Position numbers and translations under genes: made by a program
The notes under the pieces: model-generated
Told to the model about the DNA's origin: nothing
Database searches by the model: none
The model's input: the letters and a program-made list of their open reading frames with translations, nothing else
NCBI GenBank assembly: GCA_029260215.1
Contig: JAJDDQ010000058.1
Coordinates: forward strand, 1 to 64,000
From: Phycisphaerae bacterium
GTDB lineage: Bacteria > Planctomycetota > Phycisphaerae > UBA1845
Reading direction: 5' to 3'
DNA length: 64,000 nucleotides
Part shown: piece by piece, positions 28,503 to 36,731 of the stretch
How the letters are laid out: each line of letters opens with the position of its first letter
Numbering within the stretch: position 1 is the first letter of the stretch

Positions 28503-28703
28503 TGGGCCGCGACAATCGCATGGTACGACCGTTTCGCGATCTTCCGAATCGACGCGAATTACCCTTCGACTCGCGTCTGGCACACCGCTGGCCTCGTTGC
28601 TTGTCTGGTGACGACTTTCTCTTTTCGACGTCGTCGGTCGAACACGGGACTTTACGTGTCCTTCGGACCGGACGCAACGACGGCAGGGCACGTGGTCGGG
28701 CGG

Positions 28704-28875
28704 GGGGTCCGTGACAGTATCGGCGGAGATTGGAAATATCGTATCGGAACGGCTGGTACGGGCGAAAAAGCGTGTAACACGTTCATGGCTTGGCCGCTCC
28801 CTTCACGCTTCCGCCTTGGGCGCGTTCAGTGTCGCGGTTCTGATAAACCGTATTCGTCCCGCCGGAATTGTCATG
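28704..28875 (+). repeat. Dispersed repeat, long copy 1
   Basis: About 172 bp that aligns end to end, with a few substitutions, to the reverse complement of 39532-39704. Shared blocks include ggggtccgtgac, cgtgtaacacgttc and cttcacgcttccgc. The repeat lies in the gene-free gap between the adenosyltransferase and molybdoenzyme genes (28409-29025). It has no conserved reading frame or obvious terminal inverted repeat. Confidence 0.8.
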
Positions 28876-28926
28876 GACCCTCGGGCGGGGGGGCATCCCA
28901 AAACGGGTGGCAATTCGTAGTGCAGC

Positions 28927-29005
28927 GTGGCACGGTCTACCGGCGCAGTCGGTAGGCCGTGGGTGCTGCGGAACGTCACGGCCTGACTACGCCAGACCGT
29001 GCCAC
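28927..29005. repeat. Long imperfect hairpin
   Basis: The outer arms gtggcacggtct (28927-28938) and agaccgtgccac (28994-29005) pair perfectly over 12 bp. Inside, ggcgcagtcggtaggccgtg pairs with cacggcctgactacgcc, leaving a 3-nt bulge. The whole folds into a stem of about 79 nt. It sits just downstream of the molybdoenzyme stop codon and could end transcription, or be a mobile palindromic repeat. Confidence 0.7.
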
Positions 29006-29025
29006 CCAGAATGGGATGCACGCAG

Positions 29026-31284
29026 TCACGCCGGCTCGATGCGAACAGCCACGTTGTAGTCCGGCTCGGTGCTGGGCTGGTCGTAAATGCCAAGCGGGAT
29101 CAGGTCGTTGGCCAGCGGCCAAAATGCCTGCACGGACCCGCTGCGTACGTCGGCGTCGGGGCGGCAGACGCCGAGGATACTCGCTTGAGCCGGGGTCGTG
29201 AGGCGGATTTTCTGATCGGCGACGAGCGAGCGATCGGACGCATCCTGCGGGTTCATGAGAATGTCGCGTCGTGAGACAGCCGACGAGAGCGAATCCTTGT
29301 TCGCACCCACACGATGCTGCGAATTCCATTGGCCAAAGCCGCGACGCGTCGTCAGCGTGAGGTATCCCGCCGGCGTCTTCGTGCGGTCGTGCTCGACCGT
29401 GGCGAAGCGGGCGCGGTTGTCGGGCATGCCCGCAAAACCGTTGCGGAAAAGATAAGGCCCTCCCCACTGCATCTGGCGGTGTGGCTCGGACAAGTCGGCG
29501 ATGCCCTCGTACACGCCGATGGTGCGGTCCATCATTTCCCGGATGGCCTGAGTGTGTGCATAGTCGAAGCCGCTCGCATCCGAACCCAATACACGCCCGG
29601 CGATCTGCTTGAGCGCCTGCCACGATTCGGGAAGGTCGCGATGGTCGCGCGGAATCGTACCGCGAAACGCGCGGATCGTGCGATCGGTGGCCGTCGTGGT
29701 GAAGACGCTGTCCCATTCATACCAATTGCGGATGGGAATGATAAGCGACGCTTCGCCCGGCTCGATGAGTGCATCGCTGTTCATCATGACATCGAGCCGG
29801 ATGCGATAGGGCGTTTTGCGCAGCGTCTTCTCGATGAACGACCGATCGGGCATGGTCTCGCGCAGGTTTCCACCGAGTGACATGAGCAGTTTGATGTCCC
29901 CGCATTCTGCGGCTTCGATCATAGGCCCGGTAGCCAGACCGGGCTTGGCGGAGAGCGGCGCAGACCAGAATTCCGAAAACCGCTCAGCCGACGATTCATT
30001 GACGGGGGCGCCCCCCGGAAAAACGTTCGGCGCAACGCCGCACTCGCCGGAGGCCTGCACGCCGCTTTGCCCGCGAAGCGGTGCGACACCCGCGTTGGGC
30101 TTGCCAAGTTGCCCAGTGGCCAACGCAAGATTCACGAAGGCCTTGATGTTGTCCGTGCCCCGGCGATGCTGCGTCAAGCCCATACCCCAGCAGAACAAGG
30201 CGTTTTCCGATCGTGCGAGGACCATTGCGACGCGACGTATTTTCTCGATCGGCACGCCGGCAGCGCCCGCCAACTCATCCAGCGACGATTTCGCGAGCAG
30301 CTCAGCCACGCCTTCAAACTCACTCGTGCGCGTCTGAATGAACGTGCGATGTTTGTCGGTGAGCAGTGCGTCTTCGATCAACACCTTGAGCACACCGTTG
30401 AAAAAGGCGATGTCGCCGCCGATGCGCACGGGCACGTATTCGTCGCAGATTTTGCTGCCGAACAGAGCACTGCGTACGCTGGACGGCACCCAATAACGGT
30501 CCAGACCCGGTTCGCGGTACGGGTTGACGACGATGACGTACGGGCGACCGCCGCGCGTCGCTCTGCCACGCTCGATGTAACGCATGACCAGCGGTTGATT
30601 GTTGGCCAGATTCGTGCCGGCCAACACGAGCACGTCGGTGTTCATGAAGTCGCTGAGCGTTCCGCTGGAGACGCCGGCCCCCACGGTGGCTTTGAGCGCG
30701 GTGACGCTGGCAGCGTGACATTGTCGGGCGCAACTGTCGACGTTGTTGGTGAACCCGACCACGCGAGCGAATTGCTGGAACGCGTAGTATTCTTCGTTGC
30801 CGACGGCTTTACTGGTGGTGAAAAAACCGCACGCATCGCCTCTTTGCTCTGTTATCCAACCACCAGCGAGGGCGTACGCATCGTCGAACGAAATAGGTTC
30901 GTAACCCTTCCCTCCGCGTCGCCACAACAGGGGCGAGGTCAGCCGGCCGATACGTTCGATGCGGTCATTTCCGAGCTTGCGGATTTTCGCTGCGTCTGCG
31001 AAGGCGCGCGGCGGTGCATCTTTGCGCAGCGCTTCTTCGAGCAACCCCAGTCGTACGAGGCAGAAGTGCGGCGAGTTGGGGAGGACGTTGTCGCGCAGGC
31101 CGTCCGTCTGAACGGCACATCCGTTGCAAGGCCCGTTGAGCATTTGCCAGGCCTTGTGCCAGCTCCCGTGCGTTTCGCGCAGCGTCCGCAGAACGGCGAG
31201 AAAGTGACGCGGCTTCTTCCGCGCCAAGACACCGAACGGTGCGTAACGCTCAAAAATTGCGCGAGTCTTGTCCTGTAAACTCAT
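29026..31284 (-). CDS. FdhF/YdeP-family molybdopterin oxidoreductase
   Basis: A 752-residue bis-MGD oxidoreductase of the formate-dehydrogenase-H-like branch that includes YdeP. Seen: an N-terminal CNGC pair (Cys53, Cys56), the conserved SCARQCHAAS segment (Cys185, Cys189), molybdopterin-binding stretches (VLVLAGTNLANNQPLVMRYI, WGMGLTQHRRGTDNI, LATGQLGKPNAGVAPLRGQ) and a C-terminal MopB-type barrel (TLTTRRGFGQWNSQHR). No selenocysteine codon or partner subunit is nearby. The substrate is unknown for this family; formate is not proven. Confidence 0.88.
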   Translation of the reverse strand: MSLQDKTRAIFERYAPFGVLARKKPRHFLAVLRTLRETHGSWHKAWQMLNGPCNGCAVQTDGLRDNVLPNSPHFCLVRLGLLEEALRKDAPPRAFADAAKIRKLGNDRIERIGRLTSPLLWRRGGKGYEPISFDDAYALAGGWITEQRGDACGFFTTSKAVGNEEYYAFQQFARVVGFTNNVDSCARQCHAASVTALKATVGAGVSSGTLSDFMNTDVLVLAGTNLANNQPLVMRYIERGRATRGGRPYVIVVNPYREPGLDRYWVPSSVRSALFGSKICDEYVPVRIGGDIAFFNGVLKVLIEDALLTDKHRTFIQTRTSEFEGVAELLAKSSLDELAGAAGVPIEKIRRVAMVLARSENALFCWGMGLTQHRRGTDNIKAFVNLALATGQLGKPNAGVAPLRGQSGVQASGECGVAPNVFPGGAPVNESSAERFSEFWSAPLSAKPGLATGPMIEAAECGDIKLLMSLGGNLRETMPDRSFIEKTLRKTPYRIRLDVMMNSDALIEPGEASLIIPIRNWYEWDSVFTTTATDRTIRAFRGTIPRDHRDLPESWQALKQIAGRVLGSDASGFDYAHTQAIREMMDRTIGVYEGIADLSEPHRQMQWGGPYLFRNGFAGMPDNRARFATVEHDRTKTPAGYLTLTTRRGFGQWNSQHRVGANKDSLSSAVSRRDILMNPQDASDRSLVADQKIRLTTPAQASILGVCRPDADVRSGSVQAFWPLANDLIPLGIYDQPSTEPDYNVAVRIEPA

Positions 31285-31453
31285 ACCGATCTGCCAACAT
31301 CGTCAATAACCGACCGCGAACCGTTTCCAACAATAGCCGCAATCGCCCGCTCGCGAAAATCGGCGTGATTTTCCCTGCGGGATGTTTCCGTTATCATCCC
31401 AGCACGATTCGGGCCGGGGAGTTCGGGAAAACCGGCGATTACCATGAACGAGC

Positions 31454-31471
31454 CGCCGGCTTCAGCCGGCG
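31454..31471. repeat. Small GC palindrome
   Basis: cgccggcttcagccggcg pairs over 7 bp around a ttca loop. It lies in the 257-bp gap between divergent genes (31285-31541) and resembles short REP-like hairpins. Nothing else is recognisable in the gap. Confidence 0.5.
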
Positions 31472-31541
31472 CGGAGCTTGAACAACAATCACTTCGGGCG
31501 TCTCGCGTTTTCGCGGCGACCCCTTGATGGAAGGTTGCGTT

Positions 31542-32804
31542 ATGTTTGATTTGTCCTCCACCGTCGATCGGAGATCACGTTTCTGCATGCCCGTGTTGGC
31601 CATAGCTTTCACGGTCGTCGCGGGTTGCGCGACGACGCGGGACTGGTCTCATTGGCGGGGGCCTAACGACGACTTCACCGTGGAAGTCAACGGCCTGGCA
31701 GACCAATGGCCCGACGACGGACCGCCACAATTGTGGTCCCGAAAGCTGGGGCCTGGCTACTCCGCCATTGTCGCAGCCGATGGCGATCTGTTCACCATGT
31801 ACCGCGACGCGGACGCGGACGTGGTCATTCGGATGAACGCAGCCGACGGCGACACACAATGGGAATTCCGCTATGTCGCCCCAACTTCGGAAGGGCAGGT
31901 GCTCGACTTCGGCAAAGGCCCCAGCGCCACGCCACTTTATCTCGACGGGAAAATCTATACGATCGGTTTCAACACGACGATGCACTGCCTCGATGCAGGC
32001 ACGGGTCGAAAACTCTGGTCGCGCAATCTCATCGCGGACTTCGGCGGGAAAAAACAGAAATTCGGCTACGCAGCCAGCCCCATCGAACACGACGGTGCGA
32101 TCCTCGTGCTCGTCGGTGGAGAGGGCGGCATTGTAGCCCTCGAGCCGGACGACGGATCGGTTCGATGGAGAAGCGAGCCGCAGGATATCAGCTACGTGAC
32201 ACCGAAAGTGATCAATGTCGATGGCCAGGATCAGATCGTTCTGTTCTCCTCGACGGAGGTCATGGGACTCGACGCAAGCGATGGCCGGAAAATCTGGTCC
32301 CAGCCGTGCGAGAATCAGTACAAGAACAACGCGTCGGACGCGATCTGGAGCGACGACAACCTGCTGTGGGCCGCTTCGCAAATGGACGGTGCTACGCGCG
32401 TCCTGCATCTCTCCCGCCCGGACGGGGGCGAGACGAAAGTCGAACAGGTCTGGTTCAACGACAAGGTCAAGGTTTTCCACTGGAACAGCGTCCGCGTCGG
32501 CGATCATGTCTACGGTTCGATCGGCGGGAAGACCACATTCGTGTCAGCCATCGACGTGCGCACCGGCGAGATCAAATGGCGCCAGCGCGGGTACCACAAA
32601 GCACAGATCGTGTACGCCGGTGACCGAATAATCTTCCTCGATGAAAACGGCAAGCTGGCGATGGCCCGCGTTTCACCAGACGGTTTCGAATTGCTGTCCG
32701 AGACGCAACTACTCGAAAAAGTCTGCTGGACAGTCCCCACACTCGTCGGCAAGACGCTCTACGTCCGCGATCAAAACAAGATCATCGCCCTGGACCTTGG
32801 TTAA
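31542..32804 (+). CDS. PQQ-like beta-propeller lipoprotein
   Basis: 420 residues from ATG 31542, preceded by GGAAGG at 7 bp; the upstream TTG is less likely. A signal ends in FTVVAGCATT, a lipobox. The rest is built of repeated propeller blades (DWSHWRGPN, GTGRKLWSRNLIADF, LDASDGRKIWSQPCENQYKN, DVRTGEIKWRQRG), as in PQQ-dependent dehydrogenase-like and BamB-like proteins. Planctomycetes have many such proteins with no known substrate. It ends 61 bp upstream of threonine synthase. Confidence 0.85.
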   Translation: MFDLSSTVDRRSRFCMPVLAIAFTVVAGCATTRDWSHWRGPNDDFTVEVNGLADQWPDDGPPQLWSRKLGPGYSAIVAADGDLFTMYRDADADVVIRMNAADGDTQWEFRYVAPTSEGQVLDFGKGPSATPLYLDGKIYTIGFNTTMHCLDAGTGRKLWSRNLIADFGGKKQKFGYAASPIEHDGAILVLVGGEGGIVALEPDDGSVRWRSEPQDISYVTPKVINVDGQDQIVLFSSTEVMGLDASDGRKIWSQPCENQYKNNASDAIWSDDNLLWAASQMDGATRVLHLSRPDGGETKVEQVWFNDKVKVFHWNSVRVGDHVYGSIGGKTTFVSAIDVRTGEIKWRQRGYHKAQIVYAGDRIIFLDENGKLAMARVSPDGFELLSETQLLEKVCWTVPTLVGKTLYVRDQNKIIALDLG

Positions 32805-32865
32805 GAACGATGACGGACATCGCCCGCCCGAAACACCCGGAGCCGATGTGCAGCATCGGTTTGAT

Positions 32866-34092
32866 ATGACTTGTCACGTAACGCATCTTGAGTCAGCCAT
32901 CGACGGAACCAAATTCGACGCAGGCGGTGTGCATACACTGCACGAAGGTCGGCCTCTGTGGGTGCGCTACGATCTTGAATCCGTAGCCCGGTCGTGTGGG
33001 CCTGAGGTGTTCGCGTCGAGGCGGGCGGACCTTTGGCGGTATCGCGAACTGCTGCCGATTCGCGACGAGCGGGACATCGTTTCGCTCGGCGAAGGGATGA
33101 CACCGTTGCTGCCCACACCGCGACTCGGTGCGTCGCTCGGGCTGAGCGATTTATGGATCAAAGACGAATCGCAAATGCCGACCGGTTCGTTCAAAGCGCG
33201 CGGCATGACAATAGCGGTCTCGATGGCCAAGTCGCTAGGCCTGTCGCGTTTCGCGGTGCCGACAGCCGGAAACGCAGGCGGAGCGTTGGCAGCCTACGGC
33301 GCTCGGGCCGGTGCGGAAGTGTTTGTGTTCATGCCGTCGGACACCCCGTCGGTGAACATGATGGAATGCGTGTGGGCGGGCGCGAAAACGTGGCTGGCGA
33401 ACGGGCTAATCAACGATTGCGGTCGGATCGTGCGCGAGGGTTGCGACGCGATGGGCTGGTTCGATTTTTCCACGCTGAAGGAACCCTATCGGCTTGAGGG
33501 GAAAAAGACGATGGGGCTGGAGCTAGCCGAGCAGTTCGGATGGACTCTGCCCGATGTGATCCTCTACCCCACCGGCGGCGGCACGGGATTGATCGGTATG
33601 TGGAAGGCATTCGATGAGTTGCGTCAGTTGGGCTGGCTTCGATCCGAGAAGCGCCCGCGTATGGTGGCTGTACAGTCGGACGGGTGCGCGCCGATCGTGC
33701 GTGCCTTTGACAATGGCGAGCGATTCGCCGAGCCGTGGAAGAACGCAGCCACTTGTGCATCGGGCTTGCGCGTGCCCGCTGCGGTGGGGGATTTTATGAT
33801 TCTCGACGCGATCCGCGAGAGCGGCGGGTGCGCGATCGCGGTAGCGGAGGCCTCAATTTCAGCCGCGATGCAGCGGGCGATCTCGCTGGAGGGTTTCAGC
33901 CTATGCCCGGAGGCCGCCGCGTGCATACAAGCCGCCGAGAGACTCGTCGCGAGCGGATGGATCAAGCGTGACGAGCGCGTCGTGCTGTTCAACACCGGAG
34001 CAGCGCAGAAATACACCGATCTTCCAACGGCGGACCTGCCGCGCCTGGCTGCGGGCGAATCGATCGATTGGGACCGATTCCAAACGCAGTGA
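32866..34092 (+). CDS. thrC: Threonine synthase
   Basis: PLP enzyme converting O-phosphohomoserine to threonine. The ATG at 32866 gives 408 residues and the usual start for the short form; the longer frame would overlap the propeller gene. The PLP-binding lysine is Lys110 in PTGSFKARG. A phosphate-binding loop is seen in PTAGNAGGALAAYGA and a second in YPTGGGTGLIGMWKAF. It is separated from the small gene on the opposite strand by 25 bp. A related PLP-lyase assignment such as cysteate synthase cannot be excluded. Confidence 0.9.
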   Translation: MTCHVTHLESAIDGTKFDAGGVHTLHEGRPLWVRYDLESVARSCGPEVFASRRADLWRYRELLPIRDERDIVSLGEGMTPLLPTPRLGASLGLSDLWIKDESQMPTGSFKARGMTIAVSMAKSLGLSRFAVPTAGNAGGALAAYGARAGAEVFVFMPSDTPSVNMMECVWAGAKTWLANGLINDCGRIVREGCDAMGWFDFSTLKEPYRLEGKKTMGLELAEQFGWTLPDVILYPTGGGTGLIGMWKAFDELRQLGWLRSEKRPRMVAVQSDGCAPIVRAFDNGERFAEPWKNAATCASGLRVPAAVGDFMILDAIRESGGCAIAVAEASISAAMQRAISLEGFSLCPEAAACIQAAERLVASGWIKRDERVVLFNTGAAQKYTDLPTADLPRLAAGESIDWDRFQTQ

Positions 34093-34117
34093 TTCGGCCT
34101 CAGCGCGAAGCTCAGCT

Positions 34118-34309
34118 TCAGAAGATAAAATCCACGCCGAAAGTCGAGTCGCAGCACCCACCGATGACATCGACAAACACGGCATCGTCGTAGACGACGT
34201 CCGCGAAATCTTCGAGGCTGATCAACAGGTCCGGGATGTTGCACGTAATCGTCCCAAACGGCATAGCCGCCGCCATCGCCAGGTACCATTTCATTCGTCG
34301 TTTGCGCAT
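34118..34309 (-). CDS. Mini exported protein, paralogous to those at 61.4 and 61.7 kb
   Basis: A 63-residue protein. The ATG at 34309 is chosen because GAGGA stands six bases upstream. The basic start MRKRRMKW and a hydrophobic core ending in GTITC form a signal that lacks a classical lipobox. The mature part is short and acidic, with GGCCD, and ends in Phe. The size, signal pattern (basic start, Ala-rich core, Pro then Cys) and terminal Phe match two other small genes in this window. Function unknown. Confidence 0.5.
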   Translation of the reverse strand: MRKRRMKWYLAMAAAMPFGTITCNIPDLLISLEDFADVVYDDAVFVDVIGGCCDSTFGVDFIF

Positions 34310-34426
34310 TGGCATTCCTCGTTCTTGTGTCAATCTGATTCTGCACACATCGACACGCGCCGGGTAGCCGGGTTGGTGTTTTTTTCACGATGGATCGCAA
34401 GTCAGGAATTGTAAACGGGTTACTGC

Positions 34427-34470
34427 AAAAAAAAATCGGCCCGCCGCATTCGCTTGGAACACGGCGGGCC
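34427..34470 (-). terminator. Terminator of the dockerin-type secreted protein
   Basis: On the minus strand a 9-bp stem GGCCCGCCG/CGGCGGGCC is followed by ga and nine T. It is 46 bp beyond the stop codon of the gene at 34516. Confidence 0.9.
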
Positions 34471-34515
34471 TGCGGAAACGAGGTTGCTTCCGAATTTCAA
34501 TCGATCGGAAAGTCG

Positions 34516-35862
34516 CTACGGGCGAGCCGAATTCATCTCGGCACCGTTCCACGTTTCGGTCGAGTCGCCGACACCGAGGATCAACTGCCTCAGCTTGAGC
34601 AGGTCGAACGGTCCGATGTCGCCGCTGCGGTCGATGTCCAGATAATTCTCGATCACGCCAACCTCCGGCAGCCAGATTCCGTTAATTCCCTGGCGGAACT
34701 GGAGAAGGTCGAACGGCGTAACACTGCCGTCCTGATTAACGTCGCCGGGCAGGGCTGCGATGTCGATACGGTCCGGCTCGTTCTGGGGGCCTAGACTGCC
34801 CAGGTTCAGAACGGGCGTGCCGAACGTGCTGTTGGCGACGACTTTGATCGTGGTCCACTCCTTCGTCGAAACGGGGCGATCCCACGTCACACGGTAGACG
34901 AGTGCGTCAATCTTCTCGACGGAGATGATATTGGGAGCCGCTTCTCCACCGGTCTGACTGATGGCGAAGTTGTCGACCGTCAAAGGTCCGCCGATCGGGT
35001 TGCCCTGCACAGGCTGGCTGAAAGCTACATCGGTGTAGGTCGCACCGAGATCGACCTGGACGCCGTTGGTGCTCTCCGCTCGCGGATCGATGAAGCCGGT
35101 GAACGGCTCGGTTTCCTCGGGCGGCTCGTTGTCGCCTGCGATCGGCTTGCCGTGGATGATGATCGGTGAATCGCACGCTGCCGTCCCACCGACACTGCAT
35201 GTGCAACTCTGCCCGACTTCCATGACGCTGATGCCGCCGGCAGCCGCACACTGCGCGGGCGAGGTTTCGAAACACTGGCCGTTGGCACAGCAGCAGTTGC
35301 GTTCGGTGATGGCCTCGCAAATGTTCGGGCCGCAAGCAAAACCGATCCCGAGAAATTCACCGCCGAGCAGATCGCAATCATCGGCGGTCACACCGTTGGT
35401 GCAGCCATCGGCAGTTCCGCAGCAGCCGCCGAGCAAAGGAGGCGATCCAGCGCAATCAATATCACCGCAGTCCGCGCCCGATTCGATGTACGGCCGCCCT
35501 CCCCCGAAGAGGCAGTCGTTTGCGGACATGATGCTGCACTCGTCGCCCATGCAGCACGGAAAATCCGTTTCGCCCAATACACAACCCAGAGCCGGGCTGC
35601 CACAATCCGATCCGTTGCCCAGATACTCTCCGCCCGTCGCCTCGCAGGCTTCCTGTCCGATGGGCGATGTGCACGTTCCGCCATTATTGTGGCAGCAGGC
35701 ACCCGACTGGCTCAGATCGATGATCTCGCCCTGGCATTCTTCCGGCGGATCGGGCCAAGGGATACATGCCCCGGCGGAGCAGCACAGGACTTCACCGCCG
35801 ACGGCGGCTTGCGTTACGAGCGTGGCACCGAGCAGCGCCGCGAAGATAGTCTTAAGAAACAT
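34516..35862 (-). CDS. Secreted Cys-rich repeat protein with C-terminal dockerin-like domain
   Basis: 448 residues with a signal peptide (MFLKTIFAALLGATLVTQAA). Residues of about 25-235 hold roughly five repeats with spaced cysteines of the type GACC...CTS...C...GGEYLGNGSDC, common in planctomycete secreted proteins. A beta-rich domain follows (YTDVAFSQPVQGNP). The C-terminus has two EF-hand-like dockerin repeats: GDVNQDGSVTPFDLLQFRQ and LDIDRSGDIGPFDLLKLRQ. It is probably a cell-surface or exported structural protein. A strong terminator follows. Confidence 0.85.
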   Translation of the reverse strand: MFLKTIFAALLGATLVTQAAVGGEVLCCSAGACIPWPDPPEECQGEIIDLSQSGACCHNNGGTCTSPIGQEACEATGGEYLGNGSDCGSPALGCVLGETDFPCCMGDECSIMSANDCLFGGGRPYIESGADCGDIDCAGSPPLLGGCCGTADGCTNGVTADDCDLLGGEFLGIGFACGPNICEAITERNCCCANGQCFETSPAQCAAAGGISVMEVGQSCTCSVGGTAACDSPIIIHGKPIAGDNEPPEETEPFTGFIDPRAESTNGVQVDLGATYTDVAFSQPVQGNPIGGPLTVDNFAISQTGGEAAPNIISVEKIDALVYRVTWDRPVSTKEWTTIKVVANSTFGTPVLNLGSLGPQNEPDRIDIAALPGDVNQDGSVTPFDLLQFRQGINGIWLPEVGVIENYLDIDRSGDIGPFDLLKLRQLILGVGDSTETWNGAEMNSARP

Positions 35863-36134
35863 TGGGAGCGATCCTCACTTTCTCTTGAGTCGAAGAGTGC
35901 ATCATGACAGAACAAGCCGTCGAAATCGAGCGGAACGTCTGTCACTGCAATCTGTTCAGCCTGACGCAACATGCGCGGGCCTTACCGAAAAACACGTGTT
36001 TTGCGTTCACAATCCGTGGCGGTGACGGTTACAATGGCCGAACACGGTTCCACGGTGTCCGTTGTTCGTCCCGCCAACTAGCACCGCAACGTTTGGCCCA
36101 CCACAGGGCCGGTGAATCTGAAAAAAAATGAGCG

Positions 36135-36731
36135 ATGCAGAGAGTTGGCGAATTGAGGAAACAGAAAGCCCAAACAGTCGTCGAGCGTGAAATGGCGACT
36201 CCGGAGACGGACGAGGATCGCATCCGCACGATCCTGCCGCTTGTCTACGACGAGCTGCGCAGGCTCGCACGCCACTACATCCGCCGAGAACGGGCGAACC
36301 ACACCCTGGGGCCTACCGCACTGGTCCACGAAGCCTATCTGCGTCTGGCAGAGCAAACGTCAACACTCTGGAAAAACAGAGGGCATTTCTATTCCATCGC
36401 AGCCCAGGCGATGCGCCGCGTTCTGGTAAACCACGCAGTTCATCGTCGTCGCATCAAACGCGGCGGCGGGCGGGAGGCGGTCGAGTTCGACGAGCAGCAG
36501 GTGATGTGCCTCGACGACAGTGTGGACCTCATTTCGGTGGACGAAGCGTTGCAGTCGCTCGCCGAGGTTGACGAGCAAAAGGCACGCGTCGTGGAGATGA
36601 AGTTCTTCGGCTCCCTGACCAACGAAGAAACAGCCGAAGCACTCGGCGTCTCAGTAACAACGGTCAAGCGCGAATGGCGATTGGCCCGCATCTGGCTGTT
36701 GAAACAACTGAACGCCGGAGAGCGCACATGA
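36135..36731 (+). CDS. ECF-type RNA polymerase sigma factor (TIGR02999-like)
   Basis: Sigma-70 family regulator with the planctomycete/acidobacterial pattern: region 2 ILPLVYDELRRLARHYIRRE, then LGPTALVHEAYLRLA, and region 4 ALGVSVTTVKREWRLARIWL. Up to 198 residues; an ATG at 36192 would give 179, and neither start has a strong ribosome-binding site. The conserved N-terminal helix of the family is shortened or altered. Its stop overlaps the start of the kinase gene (ATGA), a coupling found widely in planctomycetes, so the kinase is a likely partner in signalling. The 272-bp gap upstream shows nothing recognisable. Confidence 0.92.
   Translation: MQRVGELRKQKAQTVVEREMATPETDEDRIRTILPLVYDELRRLARHYIRRERANHTLGPTALVHEAYLRLAEQTSTLWKNRGHFYSIAAQAMRRVLVNHAVHRRRIKRGGGREAVEFDEQQVMCLDDSVDLISVDEALQSLAEVDEQKARVVEMKFFGSLTNEETAEALGVSVTTVKREWRLARIWLLKQLNAGERT

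Noticed and set aside
28409-28703. B12 riboswitch before the adenosyltransferase gene
   Set aside because: No B12-box-like sequence is visible; repeat sequence fills the gap.
32641-32865. N-terminal extension of threonine synthase
   Set aside because: It overlaps the propeller gene and has no family similarity.
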